From the NCBI GenBank assembly GCA_900543035.1, contig UQPV01000004.1, positions 1-64,000 of the forward strand: 64,000 bases of DNA, in the 5' to 3' direction. The notes beneath the pieces are model-generated. The model searched no databases and was not told where the DNA came from. It saw only the letters and a list, made by a program, of their open reading frames with translations. This stretch comes from an uncultured Solobacterium sp. Lineage in GTDB: Bacteria; Bacillota_I; Bacilli_A; Erysipelotrichales; Erysipelotrichaceae. Shown here one piece after another: positions 52,435-60,352 of this stretch; the stretch's first letter is position 1, and each line of letters opens with the position of its first letter. A program made the translations under genes and the position numbers.

Positions 52435-52870
52435 ATGTATCCTCCGTTCTGAAGTGGCTGATGATGCGCTGTATGGTGTCTTCCATCTGCGCGATGTCGG
52501 ATTCTGGTATGTCAGCCAGCAGTTCCCGGTTCATTTCGGCTCCGGCTTGTTTCAGCCGCGCGGTCAGCGTCCTGCCTGATTCGCTCAGCTGCAGCTGCAC
52601 GACCCTGCGGTCGTGTGCGCTGCGTGTGCATTCGAGCAGCCCGCGCTTTCGCAGGTTGTCCACGCTGCGGCTGATGAGCCCTTTGGAAACGCCCAGCAGC
52701 ACGCAAAGCTGTGTCGCGGTCGTGACCGAAGGGTTATTGGCAAGCATGAGCAGGATGGAGATCTCGCTGGGCGAGAGGTCTTCGTCAGCGAAGCGGCTGT
52801 TGAGCGCCAGGGCGTAGTATCTGCGCACCTGGGAGAAATAGTTCAAAAGTGTCTCCACATTCGGTACCAT
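52406..52870 (-). CDS. MarR-family regulator of the MATE exporter
   Basis: 154 residues. Winged HTH (VTTATQLCVLLGVSKGLISRSVDNL, wing SAHDRRVVQLQLSESGR). Start ATG 52870 after CAAGGAGGGATCAC. Cotranscribed with the MATE gene by overlap, and an inverted repeat covers its promoter start, so it likely represses the pair until a drug or metabolite binds. Confidence 0.88.
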   Translation of the reverse strand: MVPNVETLLNYFSQVRRYYALALNSRFADEDLSPSEISILLMLANNPSVTTATQLCVLLGVSKGLISRSVDNLRKRGLLECTRSAHDRRVVQLQLSESGRTLTARLKQAGAEMNRELLADIPESDIAQMEDTIQRIISHFRTEDTYETENVKRS

Positions 52871-52887
52871 GTGATCCCTCCTTGATT

Positions 52888-52901
52888 GTTTACAAGTAAA
52901 C
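52888..52901. promoter_or_regulatory. operator for the MarR-MATE operon
   Basis: GTTTAC-AA-GTAAAC inverted repeat beginning at the predicted transcript start on the minus strand. Confidence 0.65.
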
Positions 52902-52908
52902 CATATAC

Positions 52909-52937
52909 AGTATAGTGCTTTGCCTTGCAGAAAACAA
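52909..52937 (-). promoter_or_regulatory. promoter of the MarR-MATE operon
   Basis: On the minus strand TTGTTT, 17-base spacer, TATACT. Confidence 0.7.
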
Positions 52938-53062
52938 GATGAAAAACAGTTTTCGTCCATAAACAGCCGGTGCTTCTGTGGAAGGGCAAGGGAAAATATG
53001 GTACAATGAAAAAACGATAAAAACACGCATAAAACAATACATGACAAGAAGGGAGTGAGCGT

Positions 53063-54223
53063 ATGAAGATCATCGTGGCTTGTGATTCTTATAAGGGATG
53101 CATGACGTCGGCGCAGGTGGCGGACAACATCACGGCGGCCATACACCGGGTGGATCCGGCGATCGAAGTGGTCTCTTACACGATGGCAGATGGAGGGGAA
53201 GGAACCGCTGCCGCGTTCTGCGACGCGTGCGGCGGAGAGATGGTGGAAGCAGCGACCACCAACGCCTATGGCCGGCGGATCAGTGCGCAGTATGCGCTGA
53301 TCGAAGAGGGGAAGACGGCGGTCATCGAGGCGGCAGGCTGCATCGGACTGGCCATGCATCCCCGGGAGAAACGCAATCCGCTCATGGCGAGCAGCTTCGG
53401 CGTGGGGACGCTGATGCTGGATGCGCAGGCGCGCGGCTGCCGGCGGATCATCGTCGGCCTGGGCGGCACGGCGACCAATGACGGCGGAATGGGCCTGTTG
53501 CAGAGCCTGGGCGCACGTTTCTATGATGAGCACCATCAATATCTGTCGCCGCAGGCGGTCAATCTGGAAAAGGTGCGCTATATCGATTTCAACCGGCTCA
53601 ACCTGCTGGAGGACATCGAGCTGACGGTCGCCTGCGACGTGAAGAATCATCTGCTGGGCAAGGCGGGCGCGACCTATACGTTCGGCAAACAGAAGGGGCT
53701 TTACCCTGCGCAGCTGGAACGGGTGGATCAGGGCATGCGCAATTTCCGGGATCAGGTGAAGCGTTACCGGCATATCGATCTGGATGCGTTTGAAGGCGGC
53801 GGCGCCGCCGGCGGGATCGGCGCCGTGCTCATCGGCCTGCTGGGCGCCAGGATGGTGCCGGGCATCGAGCTGCTGCTGTCTTACAGCACGCTGGAAAAGG
53901 AGATCGCGGACTGTGACCTGGTGATCACCGGGGAAGGGCAGAGCGATGCGCAGACGCTCATGGGCAAGGTGCCGGCCGGCATCGCGGCCAGAGCGGCCGC
54001 AGCCAACTGCCCGATCATCTGCGTGAGCGGTGCGCTGGGCATCGGATATGAGAAGCTGTATGAGCTGGGCTTCATCGGCGTCTACAGCATCGCGGACCGC
54101 GCCATGAGCTTTCTGCAGGCGCTGGAGCAGGCGCCGGCAAAGCTGCAGGCATTCATTTATTCGCTCATCCGCACCATCGTTTCCCTGCAGCGTGATTTTC
54201 GGTCATCCGGATTTACACAATGA
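53063..54223 (+). CDS. glycerate kinase (GK-I family)
   Basis: 386 residues. ATP-dependent phosphorylation of glycerate to 2-phosphoglycerate. N-terminal IIVACDSYKGCMTSAQVADNI, MADGGEGTAAAF, GLGGTATNDGGMGLLQSLGA and CDLVITGEGQSDAQTLMGKVPAG are all characteristic of GlxK/GarK-type kinases. ATG 53063 follows AAGAAGGGAGTGAGCGT; an extended -10 TGG-TACAAT lies about 55 bases upstream. No glycerate transporter or reductase adjoins. Confidence 0.92.
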   Translation: MKIIVACDSYKGCMTSAQVADNITAAIHRVDPAIEVVSYTMADGGEGTAAAFCDACGGEMVEAATTNAYGRRISAQYALIEEGKTAVIEAAGCIGLAMHPREKRNPLMASSFGVGTLMLDAQARGCRRIIVGLGGTATNDGGMGLLQSLGARFYDEHHQYLSPQAVNLEKVRYIDFNRLNLLEDIELTVACDVKNHLLGKAGATYTFGKQKGLYPAQLERVDQGMRNFRDQVKRYRHIDLDAFEGGGAAGGIGAVLIGLLGARMVPGIELLLSYSTLEKEIADCDLVITGEGQSDAQTLMGKVPAGIAARAAAANCPIICVSGALGIGYEKLYELGFIGVYSIADRAMSFLQALEQAPAKLQAFIYSLIRTIVSLQRDFRSSGFTQ

Positions 54224-54240
54224 GCGAACAGGACTATAAT
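54212..54240 (+). promoter_or_regulatory. promoter of the small NrdD-tail-like gene
   Basis: TTTACA (overlapping the end of the glycerate kinase gene), 17-base spacer, TATAAT. Confidence 0.75.
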
Positions 54241-54265
54241 GGGGACAGAAAAGGGAGGTCTTGTC

Positions 54266-54550
54266 ATGTCATTTGAAACAACGGTAGACGGGATTCAGAT
54301 CCAGTCAAATGAAGAGCTGAGCGAAAAGGAGTGCCGCGCGTATATCCGCTACATCCAGTCGAAAAACCATAATCGCAGCATTGAGCGCATCAATCTCGAT
54401 TTTGACGGCGATGATGTGAATCTGGGCTATTATCTGGAACCGCAGGGATTTGAGAAGATCCGCCGCATCACCGGATATCTGGTGGGCACCGTGGACCGCT
54501 TCAACGATGCGAAGCGCGCGGAAGAGCGTGACCGCGTCAAGCACATGTGA
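54266..54550 (+). CDS. small protein resembling the C-terminal segment of anaerobic ribonucleotide reductase
   Basis: 94 residues. The C-terminal half IRRITGYLVGTVDRFNDAKRAEERDRVKH closely recalls the NrdD C-terminal pattern (RRITGYL ... RFNxAKxAExxDRVKH), but the glycyl-radical and zinc Cys motifs are absent and the protein is far too short to be an enzyme. It occurs as its own gene with a good promoter, RBS GGGAGGTC and terminator. A regulatory or structural partner of the reductase is possible but unproven. Confidence 0.65.
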   Translation: MSFETTVDGIQIQSNEELSEKECRAYIRYIQSKNHNRSIERINLDFDGDDVNLGYYLEPQGFEKIRRITGYLVGTVDRFNDAKRAEERDRVKHM

Positions 54551-54554
54551 GAAG

Positions 54555-54574
54555 AGCCGGGAGACCGGTTTTTT
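54555..54574 (+). terminator. intrinsic terminator
   Basis: AGCCGG-GAGA-CCGGTT hairpin continuing into six T. Confidence 0.75.
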
Positions 54575-54727
54575 CTTTCGCTGAAGGACGATGCAGGGCA
54601 AACCGAGGAATGACGCATTTTGAAATAAAAGATGAAAAAGATTTGAAAATGATTGCGAAACAGTTTCATAATCGATATAATAGAGTGGAACTGTGAAAGA
54701 GATGAATTGGGAAGCAGGTTGTTAAAC

Positions 54728-55750
54728 ATGAATACATGGGAAGAAGTATACTCGCTAGCCCGGCAGAAATGCGGGATCTGCCGCTGCTGTCCGTCATGCA
54801 ACGGAAGGGCGTGCCGGGGCGAGATGCCGGGACCCGGAGGAAAAGGAACGGGTTCCGCGTTCGTGCGCAATGTGGATATGCTGGAGAAGGTCATGATCGT
54901 GATGGATACGATCACCGGCAATGAAGAGGTGGACACCTCTTCTGATTTCTTCGGCACTCCTGTATCTTTGCCGGTATATGCGGCGCCGATCAGCGGCATC
55001 CGGCAGAATTACGGCGCAGACATGAGCGAAATGGATTATACGGAGGCGGTCGTTTCCGGCTGTGAAGCCATGAAGACGATCACGTTTACCGGCGATGGAA
55101 AGATCGACAGCATGTTCAGGGAACCGATGGAGGTGCTCGGCCGGCATGGCGGACATGGCGTGCCGACGATCAAGCCGTGGGCGATGGGACACATGGATTG
55201 GCGCGTCGATCTGGTGAACGAGAGCAGCTGCCCTGCGATGGCGTCAGACATCGATGCCAGCGGGCTGAGCAATCTGCGCAACAGCGACGTCCCGGTGGGC
55301 TTCAAGGATGTCAGCGAGCTGAAGGCGCTGTGCGAACGCTCATCCAAGCCGGTGATCCTGAAGGGGATCATGAGCGTGAAGGGCGCGCGCAAGGCCATGC
55401 AGGCCGGCGCGGCAGGCATCATCGTCTCAAACCATGGCGGCAGGGTGCTTGACGGCGCGCAGTCCGGCATCGAGGTGCTGGAGGATATCGTCGCCGCGGT
55501 CGGCAAGACGATGAAGGTGTTCGTGGACGGTGGTTTCCGCAGCGGAAACGACGTGTTCAAGGCGCTGGCGCTCGGCGCAGACGGCGTATTGATCGGCAGG
55601 CCGATCTCGCACGCGGCCATCGGCGGCGGAAGCGAGGGCGTGCAGATCTATCTGAAGAAGATCCAGCTGGAGCTGCGCGAAGCGATGGCGCTGGCCGGAT
55701 GCAAGACGATCAAAGAGATTACACGGGACATGGCAGTCTGTGATTTTTAG
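54728..55750 (+). CDS. FMN-dependent alpha-hydroxy-acid dehydrogenase-like protein with Cys-rich N-terminus
   Basis: 340 residues. FMN-binding TIM barrel: LPVYAAPISGI, KPVILKGIMSVKGARKAMQAGAAGIIVSNHGGRVLDG (catalytic His in SNHGG), VFVDGGFRSGNDVFKALALGADGVLIGRP. Lactate/glycolate oxidase family. Unlike the classical enzymes, residues 15-29 contain six Cys (15, 18, 20, 21, 24, 29), a possible iron-sulfur site, and the N-terminal barrel strands are shortened. Start ATG 54728, GAAGCAGG upstream. The next gene follows after 10 bases. Confidence 0.82.
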   Translation: MNTWEEVYSLARQKCGICRCCPSCNGRACRGEMPGPGGKGTGSAFVRNVDMLEKVMIVMDTITGNEEVDTSSDFFGTPVSLPVYAAPISGIRQNYGADMSEMDYTEAVVSGCEAMKTITFTGDGKIDSMFREPMEVLGRHGGHGVPTIKPWAMGHMDWRVDLVNESSCPAMASDIDASGLSNLRNSDVPVGFKDVSELKALCERSSKPVILKGIMSVKGARKAMQAGAAGIIVSNHGGRVLDGAQSGIEVLEDIVAAVGKTMKVFVDGGFRSGNDVFKALALGADGVLIGRPISHAAIGGGSEGVQIYLKKIQLELREAMALAGCKTIKEITRDMAVCDF

Positions 55751-55760
55751 GAGGAAGACA

Positions 55761-56150
55761 ATGAATACACTGGAGAACAACGCATTTTTCTGGCAGAAGC
55801 TGGATACGCTCTACTTATCATCCAAACTTGTGGTGGACCGCCCGAAGGGAACATGCCATTACAAGTACAGCAACCTGGTATACCCGGTGGACTACGGATA
55901 CCTCAACGATACGACCGGTTCGGATCAGGCGCCGATCGATGTGTTCCGCGGTACGCAGAAGTCTAATCTGATCCAGGCAGTGGTCGTCAGCGCAGATATC
56001 CTGAAGAAGGACTGTGAGGTAAAGCTGCTGGTCGGCTGCACGCAGGAAGAGGAGTATGCCATCCTGGAATTCCTCAATCAGACCGAATTCCAGAAGGCCA
56101 TCCTGGTGCGCCGCAGCAAGGATGTGCCGGATTGGGCCGTCAACGACTGA
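55761..56150 (+). CDS. family I inorganic pyrophosphatase-like protein, possibly inactive
   Basis: 129 residues against ~175 for bacterial Ppa. The fold signature KYSNLVYPVDYGYLND is clear, but the catalytic DGDPxD motif reads SDQAPID, so the Asp equivalent to E. coli Asp67 is Ala, and the later DxxxxDxK motif is degenerate (KKDCEVK). It probably does not hydrolyse PPi in the usual way; a true family II enzyme is encoded at 34872. RBS TAGGAGGAAGACA; forms an operon with the FMN enzyme. Confidence 0.7.
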   Translation: MNTLENNAFFWQKLDTLYLSSKLVVDRPKGTCHYKYSNLVYPVDYGYLNDTTGSDQAPIDVFRGTQKSNLIQAVVVSADILKKDCEVKLLVGCTQEEEYAILEFLNQTEFQKAILVRRSKDVPDWAVND

Positions 56151-56158
56151 TACGCATG

Positions 56159-56187
56159 ATCTCGGAAGCGATTCCGGGATTTTTTTT
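56159..56187 (+). terminator. intrinsic terminator
   Basis: ATCTCGGAA-GCGA-TTCCGGGAT (one G-U) with eight T. Confidence 0.9.
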
Positions 56188-56234
56188 GCATGTTCCGCTC
56201 TGGATGGGAATATAGTGAGGCAGGGAGGTACAGG

Positions 56235-56669
56235 ATGAGAAAGCTCTTGCTGGCCGTGTGCCTGACGCTGCTGTGCGGCTGCAGCAGTCTGGGTTCGGCA
56301 GACCGCGGCGACCTGGATATGGAACGCGCCCTGGCGCATATGGCAGAGGAGATGCGCGAGGCAGATGTCGGCGTGCTGATGAATGCGGAATGCGAAGACA
56401 CCCATGTGCTGCAGCAGCTTTATGACCTGCAGCTGCAAAAAGGAGAATATGCGCTCATTCGCGGCATTCGCGCGGATGTGTCCCAGGAAGCGGCGATTTT
56501 TAAGTGTAATGCGGAAAACAGGAGTATAATAAAAGAGAAAGTGGAAGCGCGCGCCGCCGCGCTCAGCGCCAGCGACATACCTGTGCAGATCGGGGAAAAG
56601 GGGGATTATCTGTACATTGCGATCGGCGCGGATGCGGTATGGATGCGCAACTATCTGAAAGGTTTGTAG
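56235..56669 (+). CDS. small lipoprotein of unknown function
   Basis: 144 residues. Signal peptide KLLLAVCLTLLCGC with lipobox LCGC, then a soluble domain with helical N-terminal half and C-terminal VQIGEKGDYLYIAIGADA. The overall pattern recalls DUF4358-type lipoproteins, which I cannot confirm. Start ATG 56235 after AGGGAGGTACAGG. Three bases before the YihY gene, so probably cotranscribed. Confidence 0.7.
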   Translation: MRKLLLAVCLTLLCGCSSLGSADRGDLDMERALAHMAEEMREADVGVLMNAECEDTHVLQQLYDLQLQKGEYALIRGIRADVSQEAAIFKCNAENRSIIKEKVEARAAALSASDIPVQIGEKGDYLYIAIGADAVWMRNYLKGL

Positions 56670-56672
56670 AAT

Positions 56673-57539
56673 ATGAGAGTGATAAAAGAAATCTACCGGC
56701 AGTTTGACTCCTTTGATGGCCGTCTGTTTCGCTATGCCCTCGCCTTCAGCCTGCTGCTGGCGATCGCGCCGATCCTGATCGCCCTGATCCTGGTCTTTCA
56801 AAACAGCATCATCTTGAACGAGGGGGCGGCAGATGCGCTCGTTGCCGTGCTGATCCAGTATCTGCCTCGCGACATCATCGTGCCCTTTGTCGAGTGGTTT
56901 TCCAGCGAAGGAGAGCCGATCGGATTCTGGGCCACCATTTCCACGCTGGCCATCTCCTTCTACCTTGCCAGCCGCAGCATCTATTCGTTTTTGTTGATCT
57001 CGGCCCAGGTGGAGAAGGTCAAGGTGCCTGTGGTCTATATCCGTCTGCGCGCCATCCTGCTGACCGTGTACTTTGCGCTGTATCTGTGTGCGTTTTATTT
57101 TCTGGTCGTCGTCTTTGAGCGGCTGTGGCTCATCGTGGTCGCCTTTTTGGCCGTCCTGCTGTTCATGTGTATGTACCATGCGCTTTCGTTTTACCACCGG
57201 CCGATGATGTATGGCATCGCCGGATCGCTGTTCAGCGTATGTTCCTTCGTCATCCTGGGCGCTGTATTGACCAAGATGCTGGAGACATTCACTTCTTATT
57301 CCACAGTATATGGACCGATGGCATCATTCATGACTTTGTTGTTGTCAATCTACATCATCGCCTGTATTATATATTTGGGATTCTGTGTTCACATCGTACT
57401 GGAAGAGACAGCGGATGTCAGCGAATGTGAACTGAAGAGAGGAATATTGCTCAGGCTGTCAGTGGGCGTCCTTTCCAGAATAGGACGAAAGAGAGGGTCA
57501 TATGAGAGTAACGATAAAGAAAATGGGGATCAACGGTGA
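56673..57539 (+). CDS. YihY/BrkB-family membrane protein
   Basis: 288 residues with six helices. FRYALAFSLLLAIAPILIALILVF, the amphipathic YLPRDIIVPFVEWF and PMASFMTLLLSIYIIACIIYLG follow the YihY/virulence factor BrkB pattern. Integral membrane protein of unsettled function, once misnamed ribonuclease BN. Its 3' end overlaps rlmD by 38 bases. Confidence 0.85.
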   Translation: MRVIKEIYRQFDSFDGRLFRYALAFSLLLAIAPILIALILVFQNSIILNEGAADALVAVLIQYLPRDIIVPFVEWFSSEGEPIGFWATISTLAISFYLASRSIYSFLLISAQVEKVKVPVVYIRLRAILLTVYFALYLCAFYFLVVVFERLWLIVVAFLAVLLFMCMYHALSFYHRPMMYGIAGSLFSVCSFVILGAVLTKMLETFTSYSTVYGPMASFMTLLLSIYIIACIIYLGFCVHIVLEETADVSECELKRGILLRLSVGVLSRIGRKRGSYESNDKENGDQR

Positions 57540-58824
57540 AGGCATCGGCTACATCGACCGTCTTCCGGTATTCGTGCCGGGCGCTTTGCTCAACGAGGAA
57601 GCAGAGATCAAGGTGATCGAGCGCACACAGCGCTATGCCCGTGCCAAAGTGGAAAAGATCATCAAGCGCAGCGACAAGCGGGTCAGATCGGCCTGCGGCA
57701 TCCAGCATCGCTGCGGCGCCTGCCCGTATATGGTATGTGCCGATGAGGAACAGCTCCGCTTCAAGCGCGATAATCTGCGTCAGTCGCTGATCAAGTATGC
57801 GCAGATCGATCCGAAGCTGATCAGCGAGGTCCGGCCAAGCCCTGCTAAGCTGCATTACCGCAATCAGTTCAAGCTTCCGCTGAGCATGCAGGAAGGGGAA
57901 CTGGTCAACGGCATGTATATGCCCAATTCCAACATCTTCGTGCCGATGGAGACATGCCTCATTCATGAGGAAGGGCTGGAGGCGCTGCGCAAGGCCATCC
58001 TCGCCGTCCTCAACCGGCATGGCATACGCGCCTATGACTGGCATCAGAAGCGCGGGCTGAGACATCTGGTCGTGCGCGGCTTTGAAGGACGCTATCAGTG
58101 TACGCTCGTCACCGGCGAGGAACAGCTTCCCCAAGAGCTGATCGATGATCTGCTGCAGCTGGAAGGGCTCGTCTCCCTGTGGCAGAGCATTCAGACAGCC
58201 AAGAAGACGCCGGATATCTTCGGTCCGAAGATGATCCTGCTGGGCGGACAGCGCAGCCTGACCATGCATCTGCACGGCTTGCGCATCCCGATTTCCCCGC
58301 GGTCCTTCTTTCAGCTGAATACCGCACAGGCCGCAAACCTGTATGCCTGCATCGACGCCATGGTCGAACCAGGATGCAAGCGCATCGTGGAGGCATACAG
58401 CGGCATCGGCGGCATTTCCATGTATCTGAAGGATAAGGCCGAGGAAGTCATCGGCATCGAGATCATCAAGGATGCGGTGCTCGACGCCAGAAAGGCCGCT
58501 GAGCGAAACGGCATCCACAACGTCGAATTCATCTGCGCCGACGCGGCAGATAAGCTGACTTACTTATCCAAGAAAAAGAACATCGATGTGCTGGTGGTCG
58601 ATCCGCCGCGCAGCGGTCTGGACGATCTGATGCTGGAGACGATGCTCAGAAGCAGGATCACCAAGATCATCTATGTCTCCTGCAACCCCTCCACGCTCGC
58701 CAAGAACCTGGCCGTGCTCAGCGAACGCTATGAGGTCAGACAGATCGTCCCCTTCGATATGTTCCCGCACACCGCGAACCTGGAAACGATCGTCCAGCTG
58801 GAGCGCCGGCAGGGCAGAAGATAA
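57502..58824 (+). CDS. 23S rRNA (uracil-C5)-methyltransferase RumA/RlmD family
   Basis: 440 residues. N-terminal TRAM domain (KMGINGEGIGYIDRLPVFVPGAL), iron-sulfur Cys in SACGIQHRCGACPYMVC, SAM-binding VEAYSGIGGISMYL, catalytic VVDPPRSGLDDLML and IIYVSCNPSTLAKNLAVL with the nucleophilic Cys. Methylates U1939 or U747 of 23S rRNA in relatives; which site cannot be told from sequence. Start ATG 57502 inside the YihY gene, RBS AAAGAGAGGGTC. Confidence 0.92.
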   Translation: MRVTIKKMGINGEGIGYIDRLPVFVPGALLNEEAEIKVIERTQRYARAKVEKIIKRSDKRVRSACGIQHRCGACPYMVCADEEQLRFKRDNLRQSLIKYAQIDPKLISEVRPSPAKLHYRNQFKLPLSMQEGELVNGMYMPNSNIFVPMETCLIHEEGLEALRKAILAVLNRHGIRAYDWHQKRGLRHLVVRGFEGRYQCTLVTGEEQLPQELIDDLLQLEGLVSLWQSIQTAKKTPDIFGPKMILLGGQRSLTMHLHGLRIPISPRSFFQLNTAQAANLYACIDAMVEPGCKRIVEAYSGIGGISMYLKDKAEEVIGIEIIKDAVLDARKAAERNGIHNVEFICADAADKLTYLSKKKNIDVLVVDPPRSGLDDLMLETMLRSRITKIIYVSCNPSTLAKNLAVLSERYEVRQIVPFDMFPHTANLETIVQLERRQGRR

Positions 58825-58839
58825 TTGATACATGAACAT

Positions 58840-58881
58840 GAACCTTGAGTCTGGATATCCAGGCAAAGAGGTTCTTTTTTT
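58840..58881 (+). terminator. intrinsic terminator
   Basis: GAACCT ... AGGTTC stem with an inner CTGGATATCCAG palindrome, followed by eight T. Confidence 0.85.
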
Positions 58882-58967
58882 GAAGCCATCTGCGCCGAAT
58901 GGATGTCGTGCTGTCTAACAGTTTTGTTATAAGGCCATGATCCTCTTGTTCTTGAACGGAAAAGCTG

Positions 58968-59147
58968 TTACTGTATTATTGTAAGTAGTACAGTTGGCAG
59001 ATGATCCGATACGGCTGTTTCGTCACTGATCATCACATGTATCATTTCCCACGCCGGATGGGATCGTTTCAGCTTTTGCTTGCTGATCATGCCGCCTGAG
59101 ATGTTTGAGGGATCATGGCAGAGCTCACCATCTTCGGCATACATCAT
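58968..59147 (-). CDS. possible small protein or gene remnant (59 aa)
   Basis: On the minus strand an open frame reads MMYAEDGELCHDPSNISGGM and on to a TAA at 58968; it stays open without a start for another ~30 codons upstream, to about 59240. The composition looks protein-like, but there is no ribosome site and no family is recognised. Otherwise 58882-59251 contains nothing identifiable. Confidence 0.25.
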   Translation of the reverse strand: MMYAEDGELCHDPSNISGGMISKQKLKRSHPAWEMIHVMISDETAVSDHLPTVLLTIIQ

Positions 59148-59251
59148 AAGGATGACCCCGCTTTGCGGGAAGAGGATCTGATGAAGATCTGCGGCAGCTA
59201 TACATCCTGACGACAGTTGATCTCCTCGATGAATGAGATCAGACAGCGATA

Positions 59252-59437
59252 ATGAACAGAAAGAGAAAGGTATGGTTCGTCATTGAACCAATAGGTGCAG
59301 AGCGATGGATGATCAGTTTATCCTGCCGGTATCTGCAGATGTTTGCCTTTAAGCAGGTCGATGGCAGGATCATCAGAGGATATACGCCTGATGTTGAACG
59401 AATCAAAATAGAGCGGATGACCATGAATGCGGGGTGA
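59252..59437 (+). CDS. uncharacterised small ORF (61 aa) before ABC permease
   Basis: 61 codons ending 6 bases before the permease start. The product is basic (RKRKVWFVIEPIGAERW, ending ERIKIERMTMNAG) and has no ribosome site, so it may be the 3' relic of a longer gene. Its segment RGYTPD is also encoded at 62075 (RGYTID), within a near-identical 20-base stretch. Confidence 0.3.
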   Translation: MNRKRKVWFVIEPIGAERWMISLSCRYLQMFAFKQVDGRIIRGYTPDVERIKIERMTMNAG

Positions 59438-59443
59438 TATGTG

Positions 59444-60337
59444 ATGTTGTCTTGGATCAGACGCAACAAAAGATATATCCTCTTAGGAGGAGTCTTCCTG
59501 ATCATGCTTTTGGTAACAGTGGTGTTTTTAGGAACAAATTATGGGGAAATTCTATCCAGATATTTCAACGAGGGAGAGGAGTATCTCAAGAGTGTGAACG
59601 AAACCAATCACTTGTCTGGTGAGTATCATCAGGAAGTTACCGGACTGTTCAGTCTGACGGCATATTATTTCCAATGGCTGAAAGCTATTTATGGCTTTGA
59701 TTATCATATGGCACATGGTACGATGATTGCCGATTATCTGGTGCCGATCATCGCCATCTTTGCAGGAGTGAATCTGCATAAACGTCTTCGTTCGACATTT
59801 GCGCTCTCAGCATTCAGAAAAGGAAATTACCGTCAGGCACTGATCACTGATGTCCTGAAGGAAAGCTGCCGGACTTCCCTGGCGGTCTTTATCCCATATC
59901 TGATTTATCTGTTATTTGTGTATGTATTTACGATGGACGGTACAGCAGAGCTTGGGGCTTATAAATATTTTCTCTCGGATCTGCTGGGTGAGCGATTCTT
60001 CTATGACCATGTACAGCTGTATTATCTGATCGAAGGAACGATCCGGTTCTTCTTCGTTCCCTTTGCATATAGCTGTATGGGACAGGCGGCGGCAATCTGT
60101 TTACAGTCACGAAAATATATCATCCTGGAACCGATCATCCTGTATTTTGGCCTTACCGCATTGATGGGCGTGCAGAATACGGTAAACGCCGTAACGGTGT
60201 ATTTCAATCCGATCATGATCATGACCAATCAGGTCATACGCGGATACAACAGCATCTTGTTGATGATGTTCACCTTTGGCGTGTTGGTATTGAGCGGCCT
60301 TGCCATCTGGAAGAAAAGCGGAAAGGTGGAACTATAG
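59444..60337 (+). CDS. ABC-2-type membrane permease
   Basis: 297 residues. One N-terminal helix (RYILLGGVFLIMLLVTVVFL), an extracytoplasmic loop of ~60 residues, then five more helices. Precedes a second permease and an ATPase, so it forms one half of an ABC exporter, possibly for a peptide or self-immunity. ATG 59444 favoured over GTG 59441 by spacing from GGGGTGAT. Less GC-rich than core genes. No named family recognised. Confidence 0.65.
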   Translation: MLSWIRRNKRYILLGGVFLIMLLVTVVFLGTNYGEILSRYFNEGEEYLKSVNETNHLSGEYHQEVTGLFSLTAYYFQWLKAIYGFDYHMAHGTMIADYLVPIIAIFAGVNLHKRLRSTFALSAFRKGNYRQALITDVLKESCRTSLAVFIPYLIYLLFVYVFTMDGTAELGAYKYFLSDLLGERFFYDHVQLYYLIEGTIRFFFVPFAYSCMGQAAAICLQSRKYIILEPIILYFGLTALMGVQNTVNAVTVYFNPIMIMTNQVIRGYNSILLMMFTFGVLVLSGLAIWKKSGKVEL

Positions 60338-60352
60338 CGGGAAGGTGAGAAG

